DNA from: Hyphomicrobium sp. D-2
Lineage (GTDB): Bacteria > Pseudomonadota > Alphaproteobacteria > Rhizobiales > Hyphomicrobiaceae
Direction: 5' to 3'
DNA length: 64,000 nt
Assembly: GCF_029872155.1 (NCBI RefSeq)
Contig: NZ_JARXLA010000008.1
Span: 250,501 to 314,500 of the forward strand
The notes below the pieces were generated by a model. It saw nothing but the letters and a program-made list of their open reading frames with translations. It was not told the origin of the DNA and ran no database searches. Below are positions 25,489 through 34,731 of this stretch, piece after piece (within the stretch, counting starts at the first letter, position 1; each line of letters begins with the position of its first letter). A program made the translations under genes and the position numbers.

Positions 25489-26637
25489 ATGCTCAAACGC
25501 TTTCTAATCACCCTTCTTATTCTTGCTGCCTTCATTGGCGGCCTGGCGTATTTCCAGTTCGTCTTCAAACCGAAGATGATCCAGGAATTCCTGAGTTCGC
25601 AGCGCCCGCCGCCCGCGACCATCACCGCCGAAGCCGCGAGCACCGCAGAGTGGGCCGAGCGCCTGCCCGCCATTGGCACGCTGATCGCATCGCAGGGTGT
25701 TGAGATGGCCGCGCAGGTTCCCGGCATCGTCACCGAGTTGCATTTCGAAAGCGGCCAGGACGTTGCTGCGGGCACCAAGCTGGTGCAGCTCGATATCTCA
25801 GTGGAGCTGGCCGATCTCGCCAGCGCCGAAGCCATCCTGCGCGAAGCCGAGTTGTCGTTCAAACGTCAGTCAGACCTTCTGACCAAGTCGGTGGCTTCCG
25901 CCGCCAACGTTGATGCGGCCCGCGCCAAGCACGATAGCGCAGTGGCTTCGCTGAACCGCATCAAGGCTTTGATCGCGCAGAAGACCATCATCGCGCCGTT
26001 CTCCGGCAGGCTCGGCATCCGGCACGTGGAACTCGGCCAGTACATCTCGCCCGGTCTTGCGATGGTTTCGCTGCAGGCACTCGATCCGATCTGGGTCGAT
26101 TTCCCGATGCCGGAGCAGAACGTCGATAAGCTGAGTGTCGGCCAGACGATCGAACTCACGGTCGATGCTTATCCGGACAAGGTGTTCCAGGGCACGATCT
26201 CATCGCTTGATGCGCGTGTGGCCAAGGACACCCGCACGCTGCTGGTACGCGGCACAGTCCCCAATCCTGAAAGCGAGCTGCTGCCCGGCATGTTCGCCAA
26301 TGTGACAGTGCTGGCCAGCGGACCGCAAAGCTTCGTAACTGTGCCACGCACGGCCATCACCTACAGCCTCTACGGCGACAGCATTTACGTACTGAAGCCC
26401 GCCGAAGTCCAACAGGGTCAACCGGCCCCCGCGCCCGATGCGAAACCCGTCTTCACCGTTGAACGCCGGTTCGTCACCACCGGGCAGGTGCGCCAGGATC
26501 GCGTTGCAGTTACCTCGGGCCTGACCGCGGGTGAGCAGGTCGCAACCAGCGGCCAGATCAAGCTCACCAACGGTGCGCTCGTAACGGTCGACAATTCGCA
26601 AGCGCCGGTACCACCGGCCGAGCGGCCCTATCAATAA
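25489..26637 (+). CDS. RND efflux periplasmic adaptor (membrane fusion protein)
   Basis: The 382 residues begin with a single hydrophobic anchor (FLITLLILAAFIGGLAYFQF). Next come the HlyD/AcrA-type biotinyl-lipoyl half (SQGVEMAAQVPGIVTELHFE), a helical hairpin (ILREAELSFKRQSDLLTKS), the second lipoyl half (TIIAPFSGRLGIRHVELGQY) and a beta-barrel (IWVDFPMPEQNVDKLSVGQT). The last part is the membrane-proximal domain (LTAGEQVATSGQIKLTNGA). It bridges the inner-membrane pump to an outer-membrane channel. The pump gene follows 9 bases later. No lipobox cysteine is seen. Confidence 0.9.
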   Translation: MLKRFLITLLILAAFIGGLAYFQFVFKPKMIQEFLSSQRPPPATITAEAASTAEWAERLPAIGTLIASQGVEMAAQVPGIVTELHFESGQDVAAGTKLVQLDISVELADLASAEAILREAELSFKRQSDLLTKSVASAANVDAARAKHDSAVASLNRIKALIAQKTIIAPFSGRLGIRHVELGQYISPGLAMVSLQALDPIWVDFPMPEQNVDKLSVGQTIELTVDAYPDKVFQGTISSLDARVAKDTRTLLVRGTVPNPESELLPGMFANVTVLASGPQSFVTVPRTAITYSLYGDSIYVLKPAEVQQGQPAPAPDAKPVFTVERRFVTTGQVRQDRVAVTSGLTAGEQVATSGQIKLTNGALVTVDNSQAPVPPAERPYQ

Positions 26638-26646
26638 GAGCGGCCC

Positions 26647-29600
26647 ATGGCATTCACCGACATCTTCATCCGCCGTCCGGTTCTTGCGACGGTTGTCAGC
26701 CTGCTGATCCTGCTGATCGGCCTGAGCGCCGCGTTCAACCTGCAGGTGCGTCAGTATCCCGAGCTGTCGAACACGACGATCACCATCACGACGGCCTATC
26801 CCGGTGCGAACGCCGATGTGATCAAGGGGTTCATCACCATCCCGATCCAGCAGGCGGTGGCGAGCGCGGAGGGCATCGACACGCTCACCTCGACGTCGCG
26901 TCAGAATGTCAGCTCGGTAACGCTCAATCTGCGCCTCAACGCCGATCCCGATCGCGCCGTGACCGACGTGCTGTCGAAGGTCAATCAGGTGCGCAGTGTG
27001 CTGCCTCCCGAGGCGATGGACCCCGTCGTTGTGAAGCAGACCGGTGAATCGACCGCGCTGATGTATCTGTCGTTCAACAGCGACGTGCTGTCGTCATCGC
27101 AGATCACCGACTACCTCAGCCGCGTTGTGCAGCCGAAGCTGCAAACTGTAAACGGCGTTGCCAACGCGCAAATCCTTGGCGGCCAGACGTTCGCGATGCG
27201 CATCTGGCTCAACCCGCAGAAGATGGCCGCTCTTGGCGTCACGCCCCTGCAGGTGCGCGCTGCGCTGGCGGCCAACAACTTTACAACCGCTGCGGGCCAG
27301 ATCAAAGGCGACTTCGTCGAGACGACCATCAACGCCGAGACCTCACTCGCCAGCGCTGACGCGTTCGGTCAGCTCGTTGTGGCCGCTCGTGGCGACGCGC
27401 TGGTACGCCTCAACGACATCGCGGAGATTTCGCTGGGCGCTGAAGACGTGAACTCCACCTCTTCAGTTGACGGCCTCAAGGCGGTGTTCATCGGCATCTT
27501 TTCCACGCCGACGGCCAATCCGCTGACCGTCATCGCCGACATACGCAAGGAATTTCCAGCCATCGAGGCCGAGTTGCCGCCCGGAATCTCAGCCGCGATC
27601 GCCTACGACTCCACCAAGTTCATCGACGCTTCGATCTCCGAAGTCCGCAAGACGCTGGTGGAAGCGGCGGTCATCGTCATCATCGTCATCTTCCTGTTTC
27701 TCGGCAGTCTGCGCTCTACACTGATCCCGATCATCACCATCCCGCTATCTCTTATCGGCGTCATGTTTGCGCTACTGGCGCTCGGCTATTCACTCAATCT
27801 GCTCACCCTGCTGGCTCTGGTGCTGGCGATCGGTCTTGTTGTAGATGACGCGATCGTGGTGGTCGAAAACATCCACCGCCATATCGAGGAAGGCTTATCG
27901 CCTTACGATGCATCAATCGTCGGCGCGCGCGAGATTGCCGTCCCCGTCATTTCGATGACCATTACGCTCGCCGCCGTTTACGCGCCGATCGGCTTCGTGT
28001 CGGGCCTTACTGGCTCGCTGTTCCGCGAGTTCGCGTTTACGCTCGCCGGTGCGGTGATCGTATCGGGCGTCATCGCGCTGACGCTTTCACCGATGATGTG
28101 CTCGAAACTACTGACCTCCGAGCTGTCGTCAGGCCGGTTCGTGAAATTCCTCGACCGCACGTTTGACCGCCTGAAACACCGCTACCAGCGCCGCCTTACA
28201 CGCACGCTGGACTATCGCCCTGTAACCATCCTCGTAATCGTCGGTGTGATCGTCGCCACGGCGCTAATGTACGTAACGGCACAGCAGGAACTGGCGCCGG
28301 AAGAAGATCAGGGCATTCTGTTCAGCCTCGTAAAGACGCCTCCGGCCACCAACATCGACTATCTGGAGCAGGTGACGGACCACCTCTACGAGGTGTTCCA
28401 GACCGTGCCCGAGAAAGACAACGTCTTCTCGATCAACGGCATGGGCGGCGACGTGCATCAGGCATTCTCCGGCATCCTATTCAAGCCGTGGGAAGAGCGC
28501 ACGCGCACGCAGTCGCAAATCCTGCAAGACCTGCAGCCCAAAGTGAACGGCATTGCCGGTGGTCAGATCCTCACGTTCGGCGAGCCCTCGCTGCCAGGCT
28601 CGACCGGCGGACCGCCAATCCAGTTCGTCATCACGACAACATCGGATTACGAGCAACTTGCGCAGGTCTTGGAGAAGATGAAGGAAGAGGCGCTGCAAAG
28701 CGGCCTGTTCATCTTTGTCGATACCGACTTGAAGTTCGATACGCCCCAGCTTGAGCTGAAGATCGACCACGCTAAGGCCAACAGCCTGGGCATCACCATG
28801 CAGGATATCGGCGCGTCACTGGCAACGCTGCTGGGCGGCAACTACGTCAACCGCTTCAATCTCTACGGCCGCAGCTATCAGGTGATCCCGCAGGTGCCGC
28901 GCGATTATCGCCTCGAACCGGACTGGATCAAACGTTACGAGATCAAGACGTCATCCGGTGCAATGGTGCCGCTATCGACCATCGTCGAGATCCGCGAGAG
29001 CGTGCAGCCGAACGCATTGACCAGCTTCCAGCAGCTTAACTCGGCAATGCTGCAGGGCGTGCCCTTCCCCGGCCGCACTGTCGGCGAGGTCATCGACTTC
29101 CTGAAGGCAAAGTCGAAAGATGTGTTCCCGGAGTCATTCTCCTATGATTTCCAGGGCGAAAGTCGTCAGTACGAACAGGAGGGCAGCCAGCTCGTCATCA
29201 CCTTCATATTCGCGCTGATCGTCATCTATCTCGTTCTGGCTGCGCAGTACGAAAGCTTCCGCGATCCGTTCATCATTCTCATCGCATTGCCGACGTCTAT
29301 CTTCGGTGCGTTGATACCGCTGACGTTCGGCCTCGCAACGATGAACATCTACACGCAAATCGGCCTCGTCACGCTCATCGGCCTCATCTCCAAGCACGGC
29401 ATTCTGATGGTCGACTATGCCAACCATCTGCAGACCACGCAGGGCATGGGACGCCGTGAGGCAATCGAGGAAGCTGCGGCTATCCGTTTGCGGCCGATCC
29501 TGATGACGACGGCGGCGATGGTGATTGCAATGGTGCCGCTCATTTTCGCTTCGGGTGCGGGCGCTGCGTCGCGCTTCGCCATCGGTATCGTCATCGCCTT

Positions 29601-29727
29601 CGGCATGACGATCGGCACGCTGTTCACGTTGTTTGTGACACCTGCGGTATACACCTACATCGCGCGCGAGCATCGCCGCGACGCTTCAGCGACGTCGCCA
29701 GATACCAATCCGGCTGCACCTCACTAG
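26647..29727 (+). CDS. RND multidrug efflux transporter, inner-membrane pump (AcrB/MexB-like)
   Basis: The 1026-residue length is typical of hydrophobe/amphiphile efflux RND pumps. It starts FTDIFIRRPVLATVVSLLIL (TM1). The proton-relay Asp pair lies in TM4 (VLAIGLVVDDAIVVVENIHR), and FLGSLRSTLIPIITIPLSL marks TM2. Two large periplasmic loops and the second-half repeat (QYESFRDPFIILIALPTSIF, LIGLISKHGILMVDYANHLQ) are complete. It uses the proton gradient to export drugs or other amphiphiles together with the adaptor encoded upstream. No outer-membrane channel gene lies nearby, so a channel encoded elsewhere is expected. A terminator hairpin overlaps the stop codon. Confidence 0.92.
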   Translation: MAFTDIFIRRPVLATVVSLLILLIGLSAAFNLQVRQYPELSNTTITITTAYPGANADVIKGFITIPIQQAVASAEGIDTLTSTSRQNVSSVTLNLRLNADPDRAVTDVLSKVNQVRSVLPPEAMDPVVVKQTGESTALMYLSFNSDVLSSSQITDYLSRVVQPKLQTVNGVANAQILGGQTFAMRIWLNPQKMAALGVTPLQVRAALAANNFTTAAGQIKGDFVETTINAETSLASADAFGQLVVAARGDALVRLNDIAEISLGAEDVNSTSSVDGLKAVFIGIFSTPTANPLTVIADIRKEFPAIEAELPPGISAAIAYDSTKFIDASISEVRKTLVEAAVIVIIVIFLFLGSLRSTLIPIITIPLSLIGVMFALLALGYSLNLLTLLALVLAIGLVVDDAIVVVENIHRHIEEGLSPYDASIVGAREIAVPVISMTITLAAVYAPIGFVSGLTGSLFREFAFTLAGAVIVSGVIALTLSPMMCSKLLTSELSSGRFVKFLDRTFDRLKHRYQRRLTRTLDYRPVTILVIVGVIVATALMYVTAQQELAPEEDQGILFSLVKTPPATNIDYLEQVTDHLYEVFQTVPEKDNVFSINGMGGDVHQAFSGILFKPWEERTRTQSQILQDLQPKVNGIAGGQILTFGEPSLPGSTGGPPIQFVITTTSDYEQLAQVLEKMKEEALQSGLFIFVDTDLKFDTPQLELKIDHAKANSLGITMQDIGASLATLLGGNYVNRFNLYGRSYQVIPQVPRDYRLEPDWIKRYEIKTSSGAMVPLSTIVEIRESVQPNALTSFQQLNSAMLQGVPFPGRTVGEVIDFLKAKSKDVFPESFSYDFQGESRQYEQEGSQLVITFIFALIVIYLVLAAQYESFRDPFIILIALPTSIFGALIPLTFGLATMNIYTQIGLVTLIGLISKHGILMVDYANHLQTTQGMGRREAIEEAAAIRLRPILMTTAAMVIAMVPLIFASGAGAASRFAIGIVIAFGMTIGTLFTLFVTPAVYTYIAREHRRDASATSPDTNPAAPH

Positions 29728-29766
29728 AGGTTTCCAGCGATTCTTTGCATCGCGGAAAGCCTCTAG
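29724..29766 (+). terminator. terminator hairpin at the end of the RND pump gene
   Basis: Arms CTAGAGGTTTCC-GCGAT and ATCGC-GGAAAGCCTCTAG pair around a short T-rich loop, then CCGTTTTGTTTGT follows. The stem starts at the stop codon itself. Confidence 0.75.
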
Positions 29767-29857
29767 CCGTTTTGTTTGTCGTGCTTCTTGTCAGAAAACC
29801 GGTTCCCACTTTTCCGGAAGCACTCTGAGCTGAGGGGCTGCCGACCAGAAAGCACAA

Positions 29858-29886
29858 GACCGACGCAGGCACATGCTGCGTCGGTC
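29858..29886 (-). terminator. terminator hairpin of the sit-type ABC operon, possibly bidirectional
   Basis: A perfect 11-base stem GACCGACGCAG/CTGCGTCGGTC with a 7-base loop lies 4 bases beyond the last gene of the leftward operon. T-rich tracts occur on both sides (TTTCTT on the plus strand, TTGTGCTTTCT on the minus strand). Confidence 0.8.
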
Positions 29887-29890
29887 TTTC

Positions 29891-30748
29891 TTATGCCGCA
29901 GGGCGCTGCTCGCGCCGCATTGCCAGCACGCCGTGGCGCGGCGCAAACAGAAACGCCAGCACAAACGCAAATGCCTGCACCAGCACGATGCACGGACCGG
30001 TTGCCCCATCGATGTGGAAGCTGAGTAGCGTTCCAATGACGCATGAACCGATCGCAACCGCGGCCGCAATCATCAGCATGCGCGAAAAACGGTTGGTCAA
30101 CAGATAGGCCGTTGCGCCGGGGGCAATAAGCATCGCAACAACAAGGATGATGCCGACCGCCTTGATCGACGCGACGATGGTCAACGCCAGCAGCACCAGC
30201 AGCCCGTAATGGATCACCGAGAGCGGCAATCCCACCGCCCGCGCCTGAGCCGGATCGAAACAGTAGAGCAGCAGGTCACGCCATTTCGCTATCACGATAA
30301 GCAGCGTTATTCCGGCGATGATGCCCACTTCGACAAGATCGCGCGGCGTGATGCCCAGCATGTTGCCGAACAGAATGTGATTCAGGTGCTGGTCGGTTTC
30401 CACCTTCGAAAACAGCACCAGACCGAAGCCGAACATGCCGGAAAACACGATGCCCATCACCGTGTCTTCCTTCACGCGGCTGTTCTCCTTCAGGTAGCCG
30501 GTTGCCACCGCGCAGAATAGCCCGGCCGCGAACGCGCCAATCGCCAACGGCAGCCCCAGCACGAACGAGAGCACGACGCCCGGCAGCACCGCGTGCGAAA
30601 TGGCATCGCCCATCAGCGACCAGCCCTTCAGCACCAGATAGCACGACAGCACCGAGCACACCGCGCCGATCAAAACGGCCCCCAGCAGCGCCCGCTGCAT
30701 GAAGGCGTAACCCAGCGGCTCGGCGAAGAAGCTCCACACCTCTGTCAT
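29891..30748 (-). CDS. sitD: Mn/Fe ABC transporter permease (SitD-like)
   Basis: A 285-residue ABC-3 family permease with about eight to nine membrane segments. Typical stretches are [20 protein letters not shown] near residues 40-60, the cytoplasmic coupling region ENSRVKEDTVMGIVFSG, and [20 protein letters not shown]. The order substrate-binding, ATPase, permease, permease is that of sitABCD/yfeABCD. It begins in a 4-base overlap with the upstream permease. Together the two permeases form the heteromeric channel. Manganese is the likeliest cargo, given the operator upstream of the operon; iron or zinc are alternatives. Confidence 0.85.
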   Translation of the reverse strand: MTEVWSFFAEPLGYAFMQRALLGAVLIGAVCSVLSCYLVLKGWSLMGDAISHAVLPGVVLSFVLGLPLAIGAFAAGLFCAVATGYLKENSRVKEDTVMGIVFSGMFGFGLVLFSKVETDQHLNHILFGNMLGITPRDLVEVGIIAGITLLIVIAKWRDLLLYCFDPAQARAVGLPLSVIHYGLLVLLALTIVASIKAVGIILVVAMLIAPGATAYLLTNRFSRMLMIAAAVAIGSCVIGTLLSFHIDGATGPCIVLVQAFAFVLAFLFAPRHGVLAMRREQRPAA

Positions 30749-31611
30749 GGGATCGCCCCCTCAGACGAAGCGGACGACTGACGACGGCGCCCGGCCAGCA
30801 CGCCATGCTTGGGCGCCAGATAGAATGCCGCCAAGAACAACAGCGTCTGCAGCGTGACGATGAGGCCGCCGGTTGCGCCATCAAGAAAATAGCTGATGTA
30901 GGCTCCGAAGAAGCTCGTTCCCGCTCCGATAAGAACACTCAGAATAATCAGGCGCCCGAACCGATCCGTGAGCAGGTAGGCGGTAGCGCCCGGCGTCACC
31001 ACCATGGCGATCACCAGACACGCGCCCACCGTTTGCAACGCCGCCACCGTGCATGCCGCCAGCAGCGTGAAGAACACGATCTTCAGCGCGAACGCGTTGA
31101 TGCCAACCGTGCGGGCGTGGGTTTCGTCGAAGAACACAACCACCAGGTCGCGCCATTTAGCGATCAGGATCGTCAGCGAAACCGCGGCGATAATGATGAC
31201 CTGAATGACGTCTTCATCCGAGATGCCAAGGATGTTGCCCAGCACGATCGTCTGGATGCTGACCGACGTCGGATAGATGGAGGCCAACAGCAAACCGGCT
31301 GCAAAGAAGGTTGTGAAAACCAACCCGATAACCGCGTCTTCGCGCAGGCGCGTGCGCTGCTTTACAAAGGCCATGCCCAGCGCCGCCAACATGCCGGAGA
31401 TGAACGCGCCCGCCGCATAAGGCAGTTGCAGCAAATAAGCGCCCGCCACACCAGGAACCACCGCGTGCCCAAGCGCATCGCCCATCAGCGACCAGCCTTT
31501 GAGCATGAGAAACGCCGACAGGAATGCGCACACCGCGCCGACAAGCGCGCTGACAAACATTGCTTTCAGCATGTAGTCGTAGAGAAACGGAGCGATCAGT
31601 TCCTGCATCAC
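30745..31611 (-). CDS. sitC: Mn/Fe ABC transporter permease (SitC-like)
   Basis: A 288-residue ABC-3 permease, paralogous to the next gene, with the matching stretches [40 protein letters not shown] and [20 protein letters not shown]. About eight to nine membrane helices are visible. ATGA overlaps at both ends couple it to the ATPase upstream and the second permease downstream. Confidence 0.87.
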   Translation of the reverse strand: MMQELIAPFLYDYMLKAMFVSALVGAVCAFLSAFLMLKGWSLMGDALGHAVVPGVAGAYLLQLPYAAGAFISGMLAALGMAFVKQRTRLREDAVIGLVFTTFFAAGLLLASIYPTSVSIQTIVLGNILGISDEDVIQVIIIAAVSLTILIAKWRDLVVVFFDETHARTVGINAFALKIVFFTLLAACTVAALQTVGACLVIAMVVTPGATAYLLTDRFGRLIILSVLIGAGTSFFGAYISYFLDGATGGLIVTLQTLLFLAAFYLAPKHGVLAGRRRQSSASSEGAIP

Positions 31612-32525
31612 GCGCCCTTGTCCGTGCGTCGCAACGGTTCTTCCTCAGGCCCGCCCTCGCCGTAGTAAACCACGGGGCGTTCGTCATCCGTCAGCACCGT
31701 TACGCTACGGGCATCGTGATCGTCGTGGAGATCGCCACCCGCTATGCGGAAGCTGCGCAGCACGCCGCCAAATGCCCGCTCCAGATTCTGCGGTGTGAAG
31801 GTGGTTGCCGTTGGCCCCGACGCAAGAACGGTTCGGTTCAGCAGTACGACCTGATCGCAGAAATCCGGCACACTGCCGAGGTTGTGTGTTGAAACCAGCA
31901 TCAGGTGACCGCTGGCGCGCAATTGACGCAACAGCTCGATGATGGCCGTCTCGGTTTTCACATCGACGCCGGTGAAGGGCTCATCCAGCAGAATGACCGG
32001 CGCTTCCTGCGCCAGTGCCCGGGCCAGAAACACGCGCTTCTTCTGCCCGCCCGAAAGTTCGCCAATCTGATGGTGGCGGAACCGGAGCATGTTCACTCGC
32101 TCCAGCGATTCCGTCACCTTCTCTTTGTCCTTGGCTGTGGGGATGCGCAGAAAGTTCATGTGGCCATAGCGGCCCATCATCACCACATCTTCCACCAGTA
32201 CGGGGAAGTTCCAGTCGACTTCCTCGCTCTGCGGAACATATGCAACGCAGCAGCGCTTCAAAGCCTGATTTACGGACAGGCCGCAAATGCGAACCTCGCC
32301 GCGCGAAGGCCTCACGAACCCCATGATGGCCTTGAAGAGCGTGGACTTGCCGCTGCCGTTGACGCCAACGAGACCGCAGATTGTGCCGGCGCCAAGTTCG
32401 AACGTTGCGTCCAGCAGCGCTGTCACCCCGCTGGGATAGGCCACGGTGACGTCGCGCACCGATAACGATGCGACGACGCCTTCTGCTCCGCTCGCTCCCG
32501 CCAGAAACACCGGAGCAGAACTCAT
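31608..32525 (-). CDS. sitB: Mn/Fe ABC transporter ATP-binding protein (SitB-like)
   Basis: A 305-residue ABC ATPase with Walker [10 protein letters not shown], the Q-loop region [12 protein letters not shown] typical of metal importers, signature LSGGQKKR, Walker [13 protein letters not shown] and the H-loop STHNLG. A C-terminal extension of about 45 acidic residues ([11 protein letters not shown] and on) is of unclear use. It energises the two SitC/SitD permeases. Its start overlaps the stop of the substrate-binding gene by 4 bases. Confidence 0.9.
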   Translation of the reverse strand: MSSAPVFLAGASGAEGVVASLSVRDVTVAYPSGVTALLDATFELGAGTICGLVGVNGSGKSTLFKAIMGFVRPSRGEVRICGLSVNQALKRCCVAYVPQSEEVDWNFPVLVEDVVMMGRYGHMNFLRIPTAKDKEKVTESLERVNMLRFRHHQIGELSGGQKKRVFLARALAQEAPVILLDEPFTGVDVKTETAIIELLRQLRASGHLMLVSTHNLGSVPDFCDQVVLLNRTVLASGPTATTFTPQNLERAFGGVLRSFRIAGGDLHDDHDARSVTVLTDDERPVVYYGEGGPEEEPLRRTDKGA

Positions 32526-33514
32526 AAACCGAAGCCCTTGGCTACAGTTCCAACAGTCGTTTCAAGCAGGTCGAGGTATGTCGGCACCGGGCCACCCTCT
32601 TCGCTAAGGGAGTCAACGTAAAGCACGCCACCATAACGCGCGCCGGTTTCCTTGGCGACCTGCCGCGCAGGCTTGTCCGACACGGTGCTTTCACTGAACA
32701 CCACCGGAATGCCGTTCTTGCGCACCTCATCAATCACACGACGGACCTGCTGCGGGCTGCCCTGCTGATCGGCATTGATCGGCCACAGATAAAGTTCGCG
32801 CAGATCATAGTCCCGGGCGAGATAGCTGAAGGCGCCCTCGCTCGTCACCAGCCAGCGCTGTCCTTCCGGAATACCGGCCAGGCGCTCACGCAGCGGCTTG
32901 TCGATCGCCTTGATGCGCTCCGAATAAGCGGCAGCGTTGCGGTTGTAGACCTCAGCGTTATCCGGATCGCGCTCAACCAGTGCCTTGCGGATATTCTCAA
33001 CGTAGATCAGCGCGCTGCTCGGCGACATCCACGCGTGCGGGTTGGGCTTGCCGGAGTAGGCACCCTCGGTGATGCCCATCGGCTCGATGCCATCGCTCAC
33101 CACCACGCTCGGAACATCGCTGATGTTCTGGAAGAACTTCTCAAACCAACGCTCAAGATTGAGGCCATTCCACAGCACCAGATCGGCGGACTGCGCCTTC
33201 ACGATGTCGCCGGGCGTCGGATCATAATCGTGGATTTCAGCGCCGGGCTTGGTGATCGATTCAACAACCGCAGCGTCACCGGCGACGTTCTTGGCGATGT
33301 CGGCGATCACCGTGAATGTCGTCACCACCTTCAACGGCTTATCCCGCGCCGCCGACGATGGCGTTGCGACTCCAAGCGTGACAGCCGTCACAAGCAGTGC
33401 CGCAGCACCGGCGAACATTCTTCTATTCAACCGCAATGGCGATCTCCGATCCTCGAGGTTGCATCCAACACCAGCCGGGCGCGACGAGGCACGCTCCGAA
33501 ACCAGCAAAGCCAC
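32522..33514 (-). CDS. sitA: Mn/Fe ABC transporter periplasmic binding protein (SitA-like)
   Basis: Cluster A-I (ZnuA/SitA/YfeA) binding protein. [18 protein letters not shown], the metal His in [30 protein letters not shown], the second His in NPHAWMSP, the Glu region [13 protein letters not shown] and the late Asp region [11 protein letters not shown] are all seen. The start is uncertain. GTG 33514 and TTG 33508 lie next to an AGAGGAG site and give a long leader, while ATG 33418 gives a signal peptide without its basic start. The hydrophobic core ([16 protein letters not shown]) ends at an Ala-x-Ala site. It is the first gene of the operon behind the Fur/Mur-like box. Confidence 0.87.
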   Translation of the reverse strand: MALLVSERASSRPAGVGCNLEDRRSPLRLNRRMFAGAAALLVTAVTLGVATPSSAARDKPLKVVTTFTVIADIAKNVAGDAAVVESITKPGAEIHDYDPTPGDIVKAQSADLVLWNGLNLERWFEKFFQNISDVPSVVVSDGIEPMGITEGAYSGKPNPHAWMSPSSALIYVENIRKALVERDPDNAEVYNRNAAAYSERIKAIDKPLRERLAGIPEGQRWLVTSEGAFSYLARDYDLRELYLWPINADQQGSPQQVRRVIDEVRKNGIPVVFSESTVSDKPARQVAKETGARYGGVLYVDSLSEEGGPVPTYLDLLETTVGTVAKGFGL

Positions 33515-33522
33515 TCCTCTTT

Positions 33523-33547
33523 ATTGCAAATGATTGGCATTTGCAAT
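33523..33547 (-). promoter_or_regulatory. Fur/Mur-like operator upstream of the sit operon
   Basis: A perfect 10-base inverted repeat, ATTGCAAATG-N5-CATTTGCAAT, lies directly upstream of the ribosome-binding site of the binding-protein gene. The size, spacing and TGCAAAT core resemble Fur-family sites (Mur/Fur) of alphaproteobacteria that control manganese and iron uptake. Repression by a metal-loaded Fur-family protein is inferred. Confidence 0.7.
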
Positions 33548-33711
33548 TGATCAATGCAGGCGCGCGGCAAGCAGCCTGGTCCACTCGTCGCCTCCATCCT
33601 TTTTGGATGGAGCTACGACACCAACCTGCTCTCAACATGGGTTGGCGCCACACGCGCGGTGCGGCGTTGAACTCACCTGTTTCGATGATGAGATCTTGTA
33701 CGCGGTTTGTG

Positions 33712-34545
33712 TCAGGAGGCGTGCGTTGACGCTTCAGCGTCCTCGCCCAGGTCGCCGAAAAAGACCATCGCCGATTTGCCAACCTTCTTGGCGCGATACA
33801 TGGCGATGTCGGCGTTGCTCAGGATCTCCGGTGTCGCAACGCCATCCGATGGAATGAAGACGATGCCTATCGAGACACCGACATCGTGGCCGATGCCATC
33901 CACCCATATCCTGTTGCTCAGCGAAGCAAGCAGACGTGCACCCAGCGCTTCAGCGCCTGCACGGTCCACATCGTTGACCAGCATCGCAAACTCATCGCCG
34001 CCCAGCCGCGCAAGAATGTCAGACGGCCGCGTGATGCGCTTGAAGCGCTCAGCAACGACCTGCAGAACACTGTCGCCGATGGTATGGCCGAACGTGTCGT
34101 TGACGCTCTTGAAGTCGTTCAGATCGAGCAAAAAGAAAGCATGCTGACTGTTTGGATCATGCGTCTCATTTAGACGCTCCAACACAGCGCGTCTGTTGGC
34201 CAGATCCGTAAGTGGGTCACGCAAGGCCTGCTTGCGCAATTCCTGCATCTGCTGGTCAATCACAACCGCACGTTCGCTCTCAACCCGGACTTCGCGCAGC
34301 CGCCGAATAACGAAAGCCACAACACAGATCGCGAGCAGGCAGGTTAGGCCAATGGCCTCAGCCACGGTTACGCGCTGTTCTTCAAGACCCGAGGCGCCTG
34401 CGAAATAGAAGAGGTCAAACTCGATGCACAGCAGCAGGCCGACTGCGAATATGCTCGCAACAAGCAAAGCGTCATGGAGGCTCGTCCATGGGTTGCTGGC
34501 AATGGCTCTCCACATGGAGTTCCTATTCGTCACGAGGTCCTCCAT
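33712..34545 (-). CDS. membrane diguanylate cyclase (GGDEF)
   Basis: Two hydrophobic segments (about residues 24-45 and 62-82 from this start) precede a short linker helix and a GGDEF domain. The GGDEF motif in RLGGDEFAML is intact. An inhibitory site RxxD (RPSD) lies exactly five residues before it, so feedback inhibition by c-di-GMP is expected. DPLTDLANRRA marks the domain start. No periplasmic sensor domain is obvious. Start codons at 34563 (TTG), 34533 (GTG, after GGAGGA) and 34515 are also possible. It would make c-di-GMP, which often controls exopolysaccharide production, a link to this region that is inference. Confidence 0.88.
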   Translation of the reverse strand: MEDLVTNRNSMWRAIASNPWTSLHDALLVASIFAVGLLLCIEFDLFYFAGASGLEEQRVTVAEAIGLTCLLAICVVAFVIRRLREVRVESERAVVIDQQMQELRKQALRDPLTDLANRRAVLERLNETHDPNSQHAFFLLDLNDFKSVNDTFGHTIGDSVLQVVAERFKRITRPSDILARLGGDEFAMLVNDVDRAGAEALGARLLASLSNRIWVDGIGHDVGVSIGIVFIPSDGVATPEILSNADIAMYRAKKVGKSAMVFFGDLGEDAEASTHAS

Positions 34546-34731
34546 GACCGGATATGAAGCCAACGTACACGACGCAACTCAAGAAACTGTAAAGTGCAGT
34601 GGAGGGCTCGGGATATTTGTCGGGCCTTCGCACCCCTGACAGTTCGAGCTGCCACCTGCACACGCTTGCGTCGAATCAGATAAGGCGCATTCCTTGACGT
34701 TGCAAAACGCAAAGCGCGGGACGTAGGGAGC

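Noticed and set aside
25190-25507. 105-codon frame before the RND adaptor gene
   Set aside because: Composition is Arg/Cys/His-rich without domains and no ribosome-binding site; the adaptor start at 25489 overlaps it.
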